Part shown: positions 47,506 to 58,576 of the stretch, piece after piece
How positions within the stretch are numbered: the stretch's first letter is position 1
Layout of the letters: every line of letters begins with the position of its first letter
Assembly: GCA_003971905.1 (NCBI GenBank)
Contig: RSEE01000076.1
Span: 1-64,000, forward strand
Direction: 5' to 3'
Origin: Moniliella sp. 'wahieum'
Taxonomy: Eukaryota > Basidiomycota > Moniliellomycetes > Moniliellales > Moniliellaceae
Length of the DNA stretch: 64,000 nt
The notes under the pieces: model-generated
Database searches by the model: none
What the model was told of the DNA's origin: nothing
The model's input: the letters and a program-made list of their open reading frames with translations, nothing else
Translations under genes and position numbers: made by a program

Positions 47506-49515
47506 AGCATGTGTTGGGCCGCCATCGCGTGGGGAGGTGGGTGAGGCGAGTCCCGGTGCAGTGGGGCGACGATGAGGAGCAAACAGACCTCGTAATTTCT
47601 TGCCTGCCTTGGCAGACACAAGAGTCGGGACAGGAAGTAGTTTCGTGGTACTCGCCGCGTCCGAACCAAGCGACGAACGTCCGCGTCCAGTAGACGGGGA
47701 GGGGGACATGGATGATGCCAGCGTATCTGCCGGACCATCCCCATGAGGCCACCCACTAGTCCGCTCCCGATCCTTCTGGCTCGAAGACGAGACGATATGT
47801 AGGGACTTGGAGCCCCGTAGGGTGCGGACGGTATCACTACCAGTAGGCAATGGCACCCCACGCACTTTGGCTTCCACATCGTCCTTCCCAATCCCCTCGA
47901 CTCCCGCAGCCAGGATAAACGTAGGCGCAGGGAACGATCGGTTGGGACGGGGCGAGGATGCGGTGCCAGCCGTGCGGCGTCGACGGGCGGATCGACTGGA
48001 GGGCAACGATAATGAACCTGCTGAGGTGGAAGATCTCAAAGAACCTGGGTCCGTGGCCGTGCTGACGGATTCGTCTGAGGGTTCACCAGTTGAGTTGTGG
48101 CGCACAGTACTCCCGGCACCTTCTTCGGCCGCAGAGGGTGTTGGGACCAACCCCAACGACGACGGCGCATCAAGCGCCGAAGTCGGCTCGGATAAACCAG
48201 ACCCAGACCCGGACCTTGGAGCGGCAGCCACTGAGACGACATCGACGTCCGGGCGAGGGGAACGCGAGCGAAGCCAGAGGCTGATCAAACGAGTTTACCA
48301 GCGCACCCAACCGCGCTGGGTCCGTGGCCAAAGGTAGTCTATTCCCGCAAGGGCACGAGCATAGAATTTTGCGGAAGGAGAATGTAGCGTGCTGGACGAG
48401 ATGGCGGAAGCCGACGGAGGATGGGGACTGAAGCTGAGGCCAATGTCTTGGGAGATCGTGACGCTGCCAACGCACTTTCAGTCACCAACACACTGGACGT
48501 TTTCCGTTGGCGTGGCTCGTCTCCCACCAGAGGCGCGAGGCTGCGTCTTCACCGGCTCGTTGGGAAAAGACGGTGGACCGGCGGCAGTGCGCTCGAGCAA
48601 AGAGGAAGCCATCACTTCCTTGGCCGCCCAGGGGCTGGGGCTGGAGGGTCGGGCTGGGCCAAAAGCCAGGGCGGGGCGTCAGAGCGGGAGAGGACACGCA
48701 GACTGGGATCTCTTCTGTCCGAAGAGAAAGGGGGAGGAGGAGGAGGCAGATGGATCATCGGCTCTCCCTCTCTCTCTCCCTCCGCTCTTCATCTGAATCA
48801 GCGTCCAATTCAGCAGCAAGCGACTGGGCAGGCATCACACGCTTCATCGCCTGCGGCACAGAGGTACCAATCCACCGGCAATGCGCAGGGCGCGGGTGCG
48901 CGCCTCGTGGTCCGACCAGGGGGACAGTGAAGGCGCAGGCACCGATGAAGCAGGCGAGGCAACCGGCGAGGTTTGTGCCGTCGTCGTGACCAGCGGAGCT
49001 GGACCGACGCTGGTGAGCGAGGCGGGCGAAATGGATACGGGTTTGAAGCCGATGTGGACGGTGGGGGGGAGTGGGGCGGGGCCAGTCGATCCGCCTTGCG
49101 CACTACGGCCACTACCGGGTCCGGTGAGGGCGAGTCGGACGGGGACGGAGACGGGGATGCGGACGGGGACGGGGACGGAGACGGGGACGTGGACGGGGAC
49201 GGGGATGGGAGGGAGGGGAAGGCGGCGAGTTCTTCGATTGGCGTTGCGGGTGCTGCGGGCGATGGGGCTGCTGGCTGTGGTTGGCGGGGCGGGGGAGAAG
49301 CGAGCGGCGCTGGGCGGCTGGTGGCGGAGGAACGCGGGGAAGATGGGGGCCTGTCAGGAGGCGCGGGGAGGGGAAGACGGGGGGGGGCGGGGAGGAGGAG
49401 CGGGGCTGACATGGCTGCGGGCGCGGCTGTGGGCCGGGCTGGGGGCGGGGCTGGGGGCGGAGGGAGAGCTGAAGTCCTCGGGCGCGAAGAGGAGGGAGGA
49501 GACGGCGTCGGACAT
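46775..49515 (-). CDS. Uncharacterised disordered protein with His-Ala repeat
   Basis: I do not recognise this gene. Consistent coding character runs on the minus strand across several frames joined by frameshifts. A plausible start is MSDAVSSLLFAPEDF at 49515. Long Pro/Ser/Ala-rich segments follow, then MKRVMPAQSLAAELDADSDEE (about 48870-48790) and AKFYARALAGIDYLWPRTQR (about 48385-48320). Next comes a 300-residue Ser/Thr/Arg-rich segment (48288-47340) with a THAHAHAHAHAHAHAHTHAH tract at 47462-47520. The end is helical (ALFKWLGEVEAAVVEDR.., AVQVLGQLARAHVEREAKERV). Nuclear or cytoskeletal scaffolds often look like this, but no function is claimed. The gene limits and the joining of segments are inference. 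Confidence 0.45.
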
Positions 49516-52428
49516 GAAGCTTATTGACCAGGACGGCGGGCGAGGGGAGGATTGGTTGGAGTGACCAGCGTGACTAGGTGACGGATGGTGATGGTGGTAA
49601 GCGGGGATGCAGTAGGAGGAAACGTACGAGCAGTTACAAAGTGCAAAGCAAAGCGATGAAGCAAAACAAAGCAAAGCAAAACACATGCGCAAAGCACGAG
49701 CAATAGCCCCTCGGGTTTAGGCGGCCCGAGGGAAACTACTAGGACCAAGAAGCCATACGCGGTCGCATCCTGTCCCAGCTCTCCATCCGGCAAGTGGCTG
49801 TCGCAATCAGCCGGCGGCTACTGGCGCAGCTCTAACGGCTATACACTCTGCCGTGTATATCAGGCATCTGCACCATGCACATGTGCATCACATCGATCCT
49901 CAGATCTTCAGAGGCCGATTTCACAGGTCTCGGATCGATCCCGCTTCCGGCTTCGACGGTTGCACCTTTACCCACCCAGCCGGACCAGCCGCACCAGCCG
50001 CACCAGCCGCACTAGCCGCACCGCCCGCGACGGGTGTCCTCGTGGCAAGGCGTGGTAGAGCGTGGCTGCTTGTTCAAGGATGGATGATTGGGCAACACAG
50101 GTCACCGGCAATGTGGAACCCCGACACTACGCCACCCCTTGGCTGGGACAGGGTAGCCAAGGCCCGAGCCAGGGTACCTGTTGCAGGATTATGGATTAGG
50201 CCGAGTGGGGCTAGTGGGGCTGAATTCTGAGATCCGAGAGGCTGAGGCTGATGGGCCTGGAAACTTCCGATCGGTGCCCGTCTCTGTGGATCTTCCTAAC
50301 ATGTAACAGACCAGACGGGACGGTCCGACGTATGTTGATGGTCGATGATGCAATGATGCATTGAGGCGCGATGATTAATTGATTGTTGATCGATGATCGA
50401 GATGAACAGTATCTCTACTTCGCTGCTAGCAACGACCAACTAGCAACCAGCTAGTCCAGGTTCGTCATAAATCACGAGGAAGTGCTATCGGATGATATTC
50501 TTAGTGCCTTCGCAACCTCCGCTTGCTTCTGTTGGAGGTCATAATAAGTAACTAGTAGCAACTTCTCATCCTGTCAAGCTTCAAGCTTCAAGCTTAGCTT
50601 CAAGCAGCTCCGACTATCGATTCGATACTGGGAACCACAGGGAGGCAGGTAACGCGCGGTAACGGGATCGGTAACGCGTAACGCGTAACTGTAAGCTTAC
50701 TGACAACGTACGTACCGACTTGTACGTACTCAAACTACGCCACGCGGACCACGTTCTCCACATCACAAGTTCAAACGCTAAACTGTGTAACTGAGTGTTG
50801 GGGTTTGGGATCCTATCTCAAGGGTTGTCCAGGGGCCAGCAACCCATTGGGGGAGCGTGCCCATTCCAACCTATCCCACCTATCCCAATCCTTCCTCCCG
50901 GCAAGGTGCAGCAGGGTGCAGGAAGGGTAATCATTAATCATTAATCAGTAACCACTAAGCACTAAGTACTAACAAGCCTTGTAGGGCAGAGGTGTGCCAG
51001 ATGCACCAGGGTGTCGCAGGGTGTAGCCCGGATTTAGCAGTGTCCGGTGCCCGGTGAGGCTGAGGCCTGTGGCTAGTAAGTTGCAGGAACTGACAACTGA
51101 AGTGGACAGGAACGCCCGGTTCTCGCTTGCAGCCACTAGTACCTCGTAGTAGCAACCTAGACACCTTTCCCGCCCGTCTCAGTGCGTCAGCGCCTGAGCG
51201 CTCAGCCAAATCGATGGACACACAGATTGTGACGTGTGGGAGTGTGGCAGTATGGCTTTGGAAACGGGGCTTGAAGCTCAAGCTTGGGCATAGGCACTTC
51301 TGCACCAGTGTGTCACATATCATGCATGTCAGCGCACGCTCAGCGCTCAGCAGGCGCCAACGCCTTCAAGCTTCGCTAGCTTCAAGCTCTTCAAACGCTG
51401 GAAGCTCTTCAAAAGCTTCAAGAGGCTCAGAGGCCCAGAGGCCCAGAGGCCCCGAAGCTCGCTCCGCGCTGAGCCTCCGCGCTGAGTACGAGTAGTATCC
51501 ACATCCTCAGATCTCAGAGCTTCCAGGTCTTAGGTCTGAGGTCTTGTCCTTAGGCCGTAGGGCTCGTTGGATAGGAGTCTGAACGTTGAACACGTTTGAA
51601 CGTTGAAAAAGTCGATAAGGTAAGCCTAAGCTGTGAAGAATGGAAGCTTCAAGCTTGAAGCCTGAAGCTTGAAGCTGGAACGTTGAACGAATTTTAGAAG
51701 GTGGGGGTTCCTTCCAAAGTTGAGACCTCTATGAGGGTTAGATGCGACCGCCCAAAGCCGAGAAGGTGCGACCGTCCTTAATGGGTTACTATCACAGTCG
51801 GGGCTAGGGTGAGGCCGGTGAGGGACGAAGACCCCAGTCGAGACTAGGTCAAGGGATGTAGCAATCATTCGTGGGTAAGAAGCAAGAGCAGAGGGCATGG
51901 CGCGAAGCGGAGGAACAGGGAAAGAGCGAGATGCTCGGGACGAATGAATTGGAGACGGGTACGAGATCAGCCAAGCTTGGGCAGCTACTACAAACACCCT
52001 TCATTCAGGTTGTCATACCTGGTGCCTTACGACCCTCCGCCCCCACCCGCGTGGGCAAGTTGGTAAACTAACCGTCAAATAAGGGATACCTAGTTCTCTC
52101 ACCCTCGCCCCATCCTAAAACTATAGGACACACACACGTTTTGGGACAGTATACAGGCATACATGTCATAAAGGGGACAGGGAAGTAACAACAAGCGTAC
52201 ACAGTTTGCAACCACAAGAGGTATCATGAAAGCAAATGCGAACATCCCAGAATAGATGTACAGGCCACACGGTCGACGTTGATCGCTAAGGGCTAGCCCA
52301 CCCGACGCTCGAGCTAAGAGGGGGAAGCAACAAAAGCAGCATCAGCAAGGACAAAAACAGGGAATCCAAACGGGGATCCGAGCGTGCAATCAACGAAACG
52401 ACCGCATGGCCTCTTCATGCGCCAACTT
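49516..52428. other. Gene-free repeat-rich gap
   Basis: Word islands again dominate: GCACCAGCC-type units (49985-50020), AAGCTTC (50575-50604), ACGCGTAAC (50645-50690), AATCATT (50930-50945), GAGGCCCA (51425-51455) and GAAGCTT (51642-51680). No gene recognised on either strand. Confidence 0.6.
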
Positions 52429-52853
52429 TTAAGCACGGTTGCCCGAGAAGCGGGGGCGGTAGTCACCCGAGGGAGCAGCGTCCTTGCGACGGTACTCCCC
52501 GGCGCCCGAAGGACGAGGGGGACGGTAGGCACCGGGCGCACCAGCCGGGGACCAGCAGCACGGGCCGGGCGCGCCGGGCGCTTGTGCGTCGCCGGCACGA
52601 TCTCCGCGGGCAAGTGGAGGTATTCGCGGAGGTAGTCCAGACCCTCCGGGGTGAGGGTGTAGTAGTACCACTGCCAGCTGAATTGAGTCTTGAGGTAGCC
52701 GCGCGAAGTGAGCGATTGGGCCGCCTTGACCACTTGCAGGTTGGGCAGCTCGAGGTACGGGTGGGTCGTCTCAAAGTCCTTGGGGGCGACCAGGACACCC
52801 TCCTGGATCAGCTCCGAGTAGATCTTCTTGCGGTTGTCCTTGGGGATGATCAT
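52429..52853 (-). CDS. RPS10: 40S ribosomal protein S10
   Basis: Small-subunit protein eS10 near the mRNA entry side. It starts [27 protein letters not shown], then [61 protein letters not shown], the full winged-helix core. A Gly/Arg/Tyr-rich tail ([23 protein letters not shown]) follows. The core and the tail are in different frames because of one missing or extra base near 52550-52575, in a C/G-rich stretch. About 141 residues, normal for the family. No intron is seen in the coding region, though one could lie in the 5' UTR. Divergent from RPS30 across a 252-bp promoter. Confidence 0.95.
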
Positions 52854-53105
52854 GACGGGTAGGGCGGAGACGGGGCAGAAGTGAGAGGGAGGGGTGGTGA
52901 TGGCGTTAAACTGTCCGAGCGCAAAGGTCTGCGGGAGAAAAACGGGGGCGAAGCCGCAGCAGCCCAAGCAAAATAATAGTTAGGGTTGGTGCCGCAGCTG
53001 GCGCAAAATTGAGTGGCTAACGTCATAACCCTAGCGGGTACCGCGGCCGCGCCTTGCTGAGGCCCGCTCGGGTTTGCCACCACACCTTTCCTCCAGACCA
53101 TCAAC
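52854..53105. promoter_or_regulatory. Bidirectional ribosomal-protein promoter with two teloboxes
   Basis: The 252 bp between the RPS10 and RPS30 start codons contain TTAGGGTT at 52980-52987 and, in the opposite orientation, AACCCTAG at 53027-53034. Telomere-like boxes bound by Tbf1-type Myb proteins are known in ribosomal-protein promoters of many fungi. The inverted arrangement 40 bp apart suits coordinated expression of both genes. Binding is inferred. Confidence 0.65.
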
Positions 53106-53546
53106 ATGTATGTCCCTCACTCCCCCTTCTTGCTCCTCGCTGGCTGCCGGCGTCCGTCCGATCACTCCTCCTCGCGGCCGTGCCTCCGAACGCCTGAGGA
53201 TGCGATTCCCTCGCTGTGGAGTGACGTGTCGGACTCTGGCACTCAACCCTGCTCTCTCTCCTCGTATCGTTGGTGAACTGACCAATTTTGTCTTTGCAGG
53301 GGCAAAGTTCACGGCTCCCTCGCACGTGCCGGTAAGGTCAAGGGTCAGACCCCCAAGGTCGAGCCTCAGGAGAAGAAGAAGCTGCCCAAGGGCCGCGCTA
53401 AGAAGCGTCTGCTCTACACGCGTCGGTGCGTTTACCCCTGTCTTCGCGTTATCGATTATTTTTGTACTGACTCTTCTCTGTTCTGTAGCTTTGTCAACGC
53501 TACACTCGCTCCCAACGGCAAGCGCCGCATGAACCCCAACACCTAA
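53106..53546 (+). CDS. RPS30: 40S ribosomal protein S30
   Basis: Small-subunit protein eS30, here without the ubiquitin-like FUBI head present in animals. Three exons. The start codon itself is split, with AT at 53106-53107, intron 53108-53299 (GTATGT donor) and the G at 53300. Exon 2 runs to 53425, the second intron is 53426-53488 (GTGCGT donor), and exon 3 ends at TAA 53544-53546. The 61-residue product ([20 protein letters not shown].., [20 protein letters not shown]) is intact and of normal length. Shares its promoter with RPS10. Confidence 0.97.
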
Positions 53547-54140
53547 GCGCAGAGTGAATTTCCAATCACGTTCCGATTGGATTGGTGTTTTATCCATTTC
53601 TGAGTCGCAACGATGAATGTGTCTCTATTTGCATCCATGCACCTCCCATGTTGCCTTTATGGCTGTCCCATTCCCACGCACATGCGTATCGTAGCGAGTG
53701 TTTCCTTGCTCGGCACCGTGACCCTTTAGGTCTATCCCAACCCCTTGATTATGGCTCTCTCGAACCATTGTTCCACCTCCCTCAAGCAAAAGATTCCTTT
53801 TGGTCTTAAAAAACCTGTCTTTGGTATCGTAGGCTAGATGTGTAGGCTCATCCACCATTTTGTTCCCCGTGCAGCTGGTCGCGAATACGGCCCACTCAGG
53901 AAGGCTGTGGGAGCGATGTGAAGTGAGAGGCCTGTGAAGGAAGGTATCTGATTAGCATTTGCCGTGGAAGTTCTCCGTGCTTCAGGCTTCGGGCATGAGT
54001 GCATGGGAGCCGCCCATCTAGCTCCTCGAACCTCCTAGAAGAGGAAGGAGGAACGTAAGGCGGCGTCGACAGAAGAGCGCGTTCATATTTGGACGGCAGG
54101 GAGGATATGCAGACCTGGGGATTGGTCAAAAGCTGGCATT
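53547..54140. other. Intergenic between convergent RPS30 and IRC21
   Basis: RPS30 3' UTR on the left and IRC21 3' UTR on the right. No further gene seen in 594 bp. Confidence 0.6.
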
Positions 54141-55135
54141 TTAAGGGGCCAAGAAGCCGATGAGAGTAGTATCAATCATAGCCTCAATGTTGACCCAAGA
54201 ATGGGTTAGCACTGAGGAACAGCAACGTCAGCATGGGGTGCGGCACACCTAGCGAACTAGCCAACGAGCAACGAGCAACGAGCAACGAGCACGAGCAACG
54301 AGCAATGCGTAACAGCAAAGTCGAGTCCTATCCAGAAGTAAAACGTACTGAACAATCGCGTCCCATCCCGCCCTGCCACCCGCATCAGCTCCTCCACCCC
54401 ACCAGGGTGGTAACGCAAGTACGGCGTCAAGTTGTACACTTTGCCATGGAACGCAGACCAGGCATCCTCAGGTGTATTGTGCTTCTTGAGCTCTTCGCGC
54501 GTGATGCGTTGTAGTTCGGTAAATCCTGCCTGCCAAAGAGGGAAGGGGAAGGGTAGGGATAGGTACAGTCAAGTCAGTTCTCTCCCCTTCTGCCCCGCCT
54601 TGCCTGTATCGCACGTGGGGGACTAAGCAGCACGGAAAAGGAAGGAAGACCAGACGTACCCGCAGCTCAGGCTTTCCACTGCTCTTGAGTCGAGCCCAGT
54701 CCAGCGGTCCAAATCCAGGAGCGAGCGCGACCTTGGCGCGCTTAGATCGCGGCGCACCGGCAGCGAGGAGACCAGGTGAGGGAGCAGCTAGCGGGGGGCA
54801 AGGCGGAGCGACGCGGCGGCTGTGGTGCGTGGCGGGGGCATCAAGGAGGAGGCGGAAACCGAGGTGAAGCGAGACGTGGTGCGTGGGACACTCGGACCCG
54901 ATGCCGTGGGAGGAGGCATGAGGTTACCACTTCCTCTGCCGGACGAGGAAGAACCGACGCTCGCCACGGTCCGCTCACCGCCAGAGGGGGCGCCGGGCGA
55001 CAAGGCAGTAGAAGCTCGGGATGCAGCAGCCACCTGCGGGCCATTGAGGAGGGGAAACGAGGGCGGTGCATCGGGATCGGTACCATTGCCACCATCAGCT
55101 GGGTTCTGGGGAAACGGACGGGGCGTGTCTCCCAT
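54141..55135 (-). CDS. IRC21: IRC21-type cytochrome b5 domain protein
   Basis: Heme-binding protein related to yeast Irc21 and to the N-terminus of animal CYB5R4. Exon 1 (54660-55135) encodes a disordered Ser/Pro/Thr-rich N-terminus (MGDTPRPFPQNPADGG..) and the family hallmark VALAPGFGPLDWARLKSSGK. Exon 2 (54349-54529) carries ITREELKKHNTPEDAWSAFHGKVYNLTPYLRYHPGGVEELMRVAGRDGTRLF, with the first heme His in HPGG. Exon 3 (54141-54211) supplies the second His in THSWVNIEAMI and ends LIGFLAP. Both introns (54530-54659 and 54212-54348) have GTACGT donors. About 240 residues, with one frameshift near 54780. Without exon 3 the second axial His would be missing, which supports this splice model. Confidence 0.88.
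54262..54305. repeat. AACGAGC heptamer array inside an intron
   Basis: Five to six copies of a 7-bp word in IRC21 intron 2, showing that the word-tandem islands also occupy introns. Confidence 0.85.
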
Positions 55136-55927
55136 TACCCTCGGACGTTGGCCACGTAGCTACCTCGTGTGGTGGTGCTGGCGGTGGCGAGTTACCAATT
55201 CAACTCCATGTGCCCAACACCTGAGATTTTTGCAACATTACAAGGCGACCCAGATGTACCCTCTAACCCTAACCCGAGCCACCCTCTTGAAAAGGCACTC
55301 TCGTGTTGAGGATAGGCCGCAAGTCGAGAAAGAAAACACAGGTGGCCATACAGGCGCGCCATTTCGCCAGATACAAGCAGCTACTGTGGACTGTCTCGGA
55401 GAAGGAACTGGACGGCAAGACCTGACCAGTTGTGCGACGGAAAGGCAACGCGGGCGCAGGCCGAAGGGCTGGCGCTGTCCCCTTCATTGCCCGTCGTTTC
55501 TCTGTTACGATGCTGGGCCTGTCCCTTCAAATCAGTAACCGTCAATCTACCGAGTCAATCTACCAATCTATGTCTCTCTTTGTCCGCCTCTGGATCCTAG
55601 TGGCAAAGCATGGCATCGTAGCCTCATATTAGCAGCAGAGATAAAAACGCCGAGCAAAAGATAAGGAACAGCGACGATAGGGGCGTGGAGTGGAGTGAAA
55701 GATGTTTATGCGACCACCAGATTGGTCGTGCGAGCCGTAGTTACGAGCCCGCTTTTTGTTGATTTTCGACAGGTTGGGGGGATAGTCACTTGAAGAGTCT
55801 TCGGTCTTCAGGCACGCTGCTATCCCAGTCGGCCCCAACCAGTCATGGGCCCATTACTGAGTGTTGAGTGATGTCTCAAAGTTCGGACGCCACTCATCAA
55901 GCCACCAAAACACTTCAGATTGCCCGT
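55136..55927. other. Intergenic: IRC21 promoter and 3' side of the Ser-Asp protein
   Basis: Contains TAACCCTAACCC, two telomere-repeat units, at 55264-55275, about 130 bp upstream of the IRC21 start. It is a candidate telobox for that promoter. No gene seen. Confidence 0.6.
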
Positions 55928-57526
55928 TTAGGCCCGTTGAGACTTACGCGACGACTTGGATCCCTTTCGGTCTTTGTGGCCGCGGGGCACAGGCATAGGA
56001 AGCGCACGTTTCTTGGACCGTTTCTTGGTAGATTCTACTGGCTCCAACTCGGAATCCGAAGAGTGGGCGGCTTTCCTCTTGTGGCCAGCCACCTTCTTCT
56101 GGGGCACCTCCTCCTCCGAATCAGAGGAAGACGAGTCGGAGTCGGAGTCGGAATCGGATTCGGAGGAAGAATCAGACGAATCGGAAGACGAGTTGTTTTC
56201 TTCAACAATCAATACCACTTGCTCTTGGTCCGAGTCCGAGTCCGAGTCCGAATCCGAATCGCTGGAGGAATCCGAGTCGGAACTGCTCGAACTGTCCGAG
56301 TCGGAGCTCGAGTCGCTAGACGAGTCCGACTCCGAGCTCGAATCACTAGAAGAGTCAGAGTCAGAGTCAGAGTCAGAGTCAGAGTCAGAGTCAGAGTCAG
56401 AACTCGAGCTCGAGTCCGAGTCGTCTCCCTTCGTCTCGACAATGATCACACCCTCGTGGGAGTCGTTGTCGTCGCTTTCCGAATCTGAATCCGAGTCCGA
56501 ATCCGAATCGGAGCTTTCTCCCTTGGTTTGGACAACGATCACCGCGCCTTGCTCGTCGTTGTCAGAGTCAGAGCTGTCGGAATCCGAGTCCGAGTCGCTG
56601 GAGGAGCTCGAATCACTGGACGAGTCCGAATCAGAATCAGAATCAGAATCCGAATCCGAATCCGAGTCCGGCTCGGCAACGACCACAGCGGCTGCTTCGG
56701 CCGTGTGATGCTCTCCCCCGTAGACGTGCTTGAAGTGTCCGACTCTTCCGCTGGAACCTCGTGGGCCACAAGGACCATTTTTTCCTCTTCCTCATCATCC
56801 GAGTCGCTGGAGCTGGAACTCGAATCGGAGTCCGAATCGGAATCGGAATCGGAATCAGAATCCGACTCCGACGAACTCACCTCCGCAGTGGCCACAGCCA
56901 CAACCTCGGCACCCTTGCTGTCAGAGTCCGAGTCAGAGTCCGAGTCAGAGTCCGAGTCAGAATCTGAATCGGAGTCGCTGGAGCTGGAGGAACTGGACTC
57001 ATGGCCCTGCTGCAAGATGATAATTTGGCCGGGTTGGTGGTCTGAATCGCTCGAGTCGGAGTCGGAGTCGGAGTCAGAATCCGAATCCGAATCGGAGGAC
57101 GAGCTGGAGCTAGAACTCGAGCTGGAACTCGAGTCGGAGCCGGAGTCAGAGTCAGAGTCAGAGTCAGAGTCAGAGTCAGAGTCAGAGTCAGAGTCAGAGG
57201 AGCTGTCGCTGTCGGAGCTGCTGTTGGGTGCAACCAAGACAAGCTCCGCCATCTCCACATCCGACTCATCTGAGCTGGAGCTGCTGGAGGAATCGGAATC
57301 GGAATCGCTTTCTGATTCGGATGAGGAGGAAGAGGAAGAAGAAGAGGGGGGAGGGGGGCTCGCTTGTGCTTCTTGCTCAAGTGAACCTTCTTCTGTTTGG
57401 CTGGGGTTGCTGAAAGGGGCCACGACGGGAGTCAGAACAAGCGCGACGCAGTGGAAGAGAACCAAGAGACGTACCGAGAGCCTTGGTGGTCGAGGAAACC
57501 GGCTTGGATGCCATCTTTTTGCCCAT
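55928..57526 (-). CDS. Ser-Asp-rich protein with eight SUMO-interaction-like motifs
   Basis: Acidic low-complexity protein of about 510 residues. Exon 1 (57475-57526) encodes [17 protein letters not shown], and a 65-bp intron (GTACGT donor) follows. Exon 2 opens with a basic [17 protein letters not shown], then long Ser-Asp and Ser-Glu tracts. The tracts are punctuated by eight hydrophobic modules: [62 protein letters not shown] and QVVLIVEEN, each flanked by Ser/Asp/Glu. The C-terminus is basic ([10 protein letters not shown].., [12 protein letters not shown].., [13 protein letters not shown]), suggesting nuclear or nucleolar location. The layout resembles Srp40/Nopp140, but the SRP40 C-terminal domain is not seen. 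Frameshifts lie at the C run 56715-56719 and near 57345. A GTAAGT near the end could hide a further exon. Confidence 0.75.
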
Positions 57527-57590
57527 GGTGCAGATGTGCCGAGGAAGTGTGTGGTGGTGGGGTCGCGCGAGGTGGGGTAGCGCTGGTGGC

Positions 57591-57598
57591 TATATAAG
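57591..57598 (-). promoter_or_regulatory. TATA-like box for the Ser-Asp protein gene
   Basis: TATATAAG on the plus strand, CTTATATA on the coding strand, 65 bp upstream of the start codon. Few other genes here have such a box. Confidence 0.4.
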
Positions 57599-57599
57599 C

Positions 57600-58095
57600 A
57601 GCGAGGCCCAGTTGACTGACAAGCCAATGTCGGCGAAAAAATTATTCGGTGCAACTGCGCGTAGATAGCAGTGACGTAATCGGCGTCTTCTGTCTGCTTC
57701 GTCAAGCATCCGGCGGGTTCGACGAGCGGGTGATGTTGCTGGTGCCTGACAGGGCAGCCGGACCACAGGAAGCTAAAGCAGGCTTCGGCCTCCACACCAC
57801 AACGGCCCAGTCGTCTCCACGGCATCGCATCGCCCTTGCCTCTGTCACCACGTGGCCTGGCTGCCTTGGAGATGGGGTGGACAGAGGAGGAGAATGGAGG
57901 ATGTGCTTCTCAAGAGAGGCGCGGGGGGGCATGAGACGGGTAGTGACTTATCCAGCCAGGGTATCGCGGAGCCAAGCCAGCGTCCATGCAGATAGGATAG
58001 GAAAGGCGATGTCAACAACGTTGGATGGCTTGGTTGTAATCAAGACGGAGGCCGCACAACATCAACCAATGGGTCTGCGTGTGACAAAAAAAGAT
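57600..58095. other. Intergenic between the Ser-Asp gene and tRNA-Gly
   Basis: About 500 bp. Nothing recognised beyond promoter sequence. Confidence 0.5.
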
Positions 58096-58194
58096 TGCTT
58101 CAAAGGGGAATCGAACCCCTGTCACATCGATGTCTTAAACGGAGACTGGCCCCGTGCCTGGCAACGATGTAGTATACCACTAACCCATTGAAGC
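58096..58194 (-). tRNA. tRNA-Gly(GCC) with a 28-nt intron
   Basis: Full cloverleaf on the minus strand. The acceptor stem GCTTCAA pairs with TTGAAGC, with discriminator A. The A box is TGGGTTAGTGG, the anticodon stem CATCG/CGATG, the loop TTGCCAT with anticodon GCC, and the T arm AGGGG-TTCGATT-CCCCT. A 28-nt intron sits one base 3' of the anticodon (58131-58158), the canonical site for tRNA splicing endonuclease. Confidence 0.92.
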
Positions 58195-58576
58195 AAGTAG
58201 GTGTGATGCCTCCGAGTGTATTCTGGGTAGACCCTAAGACTGGTTGTCGTGAACAGTCCGTGTTCGACTATCCTCGTTCGGCGCGCAGGCGAAAGCAGCT
58301 GCAGGAAACGCCGCACCGCATGGATCGCATTCTCCGTCGGCTGCGATGCCTCGATGCGTGGCGGGGGCGTGACACGTGATCAGCATACGGCGCGCAGAGT
58401 GCCAGCTACCCAGGTCACATGACACATGACACTGCCTCTGCTGCGCCAGGCGGCATGGCGGAAGGCAGGGCGGAATTAGTGCTGCCGTCGCAGGTCCATT
58501 TCCGTTTGCCTTCTCTGAGTCAACGCCTGACCGGAGCCTGTTGTCTCCGTCTGCCCCACCGCCATCTCCCTCCACG
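58195..58576. other. FRS1 promoter region
   Basis: About 380 bp with a GTCACATGACACATGACA word cluster near 58413-58430. No gene seen. Confidence 0.5.

Noticed and set aside
47460-47520. CRISPR-like regular repeat
   Set aside because: It is a simple GGGCAT hexamer run inside a eukaryotic coding sequence, with no spacers.
55956-57580. Long plus-strand open frames rich in Ser and Glu (250 and 350 codons)
   Set aside because: They are the antisense of the Ser-Asp repeat gene; GAC/TCC repeats leave both strands open. Splice sites, basic termini and the hydrophobic modules support only the minus strand.
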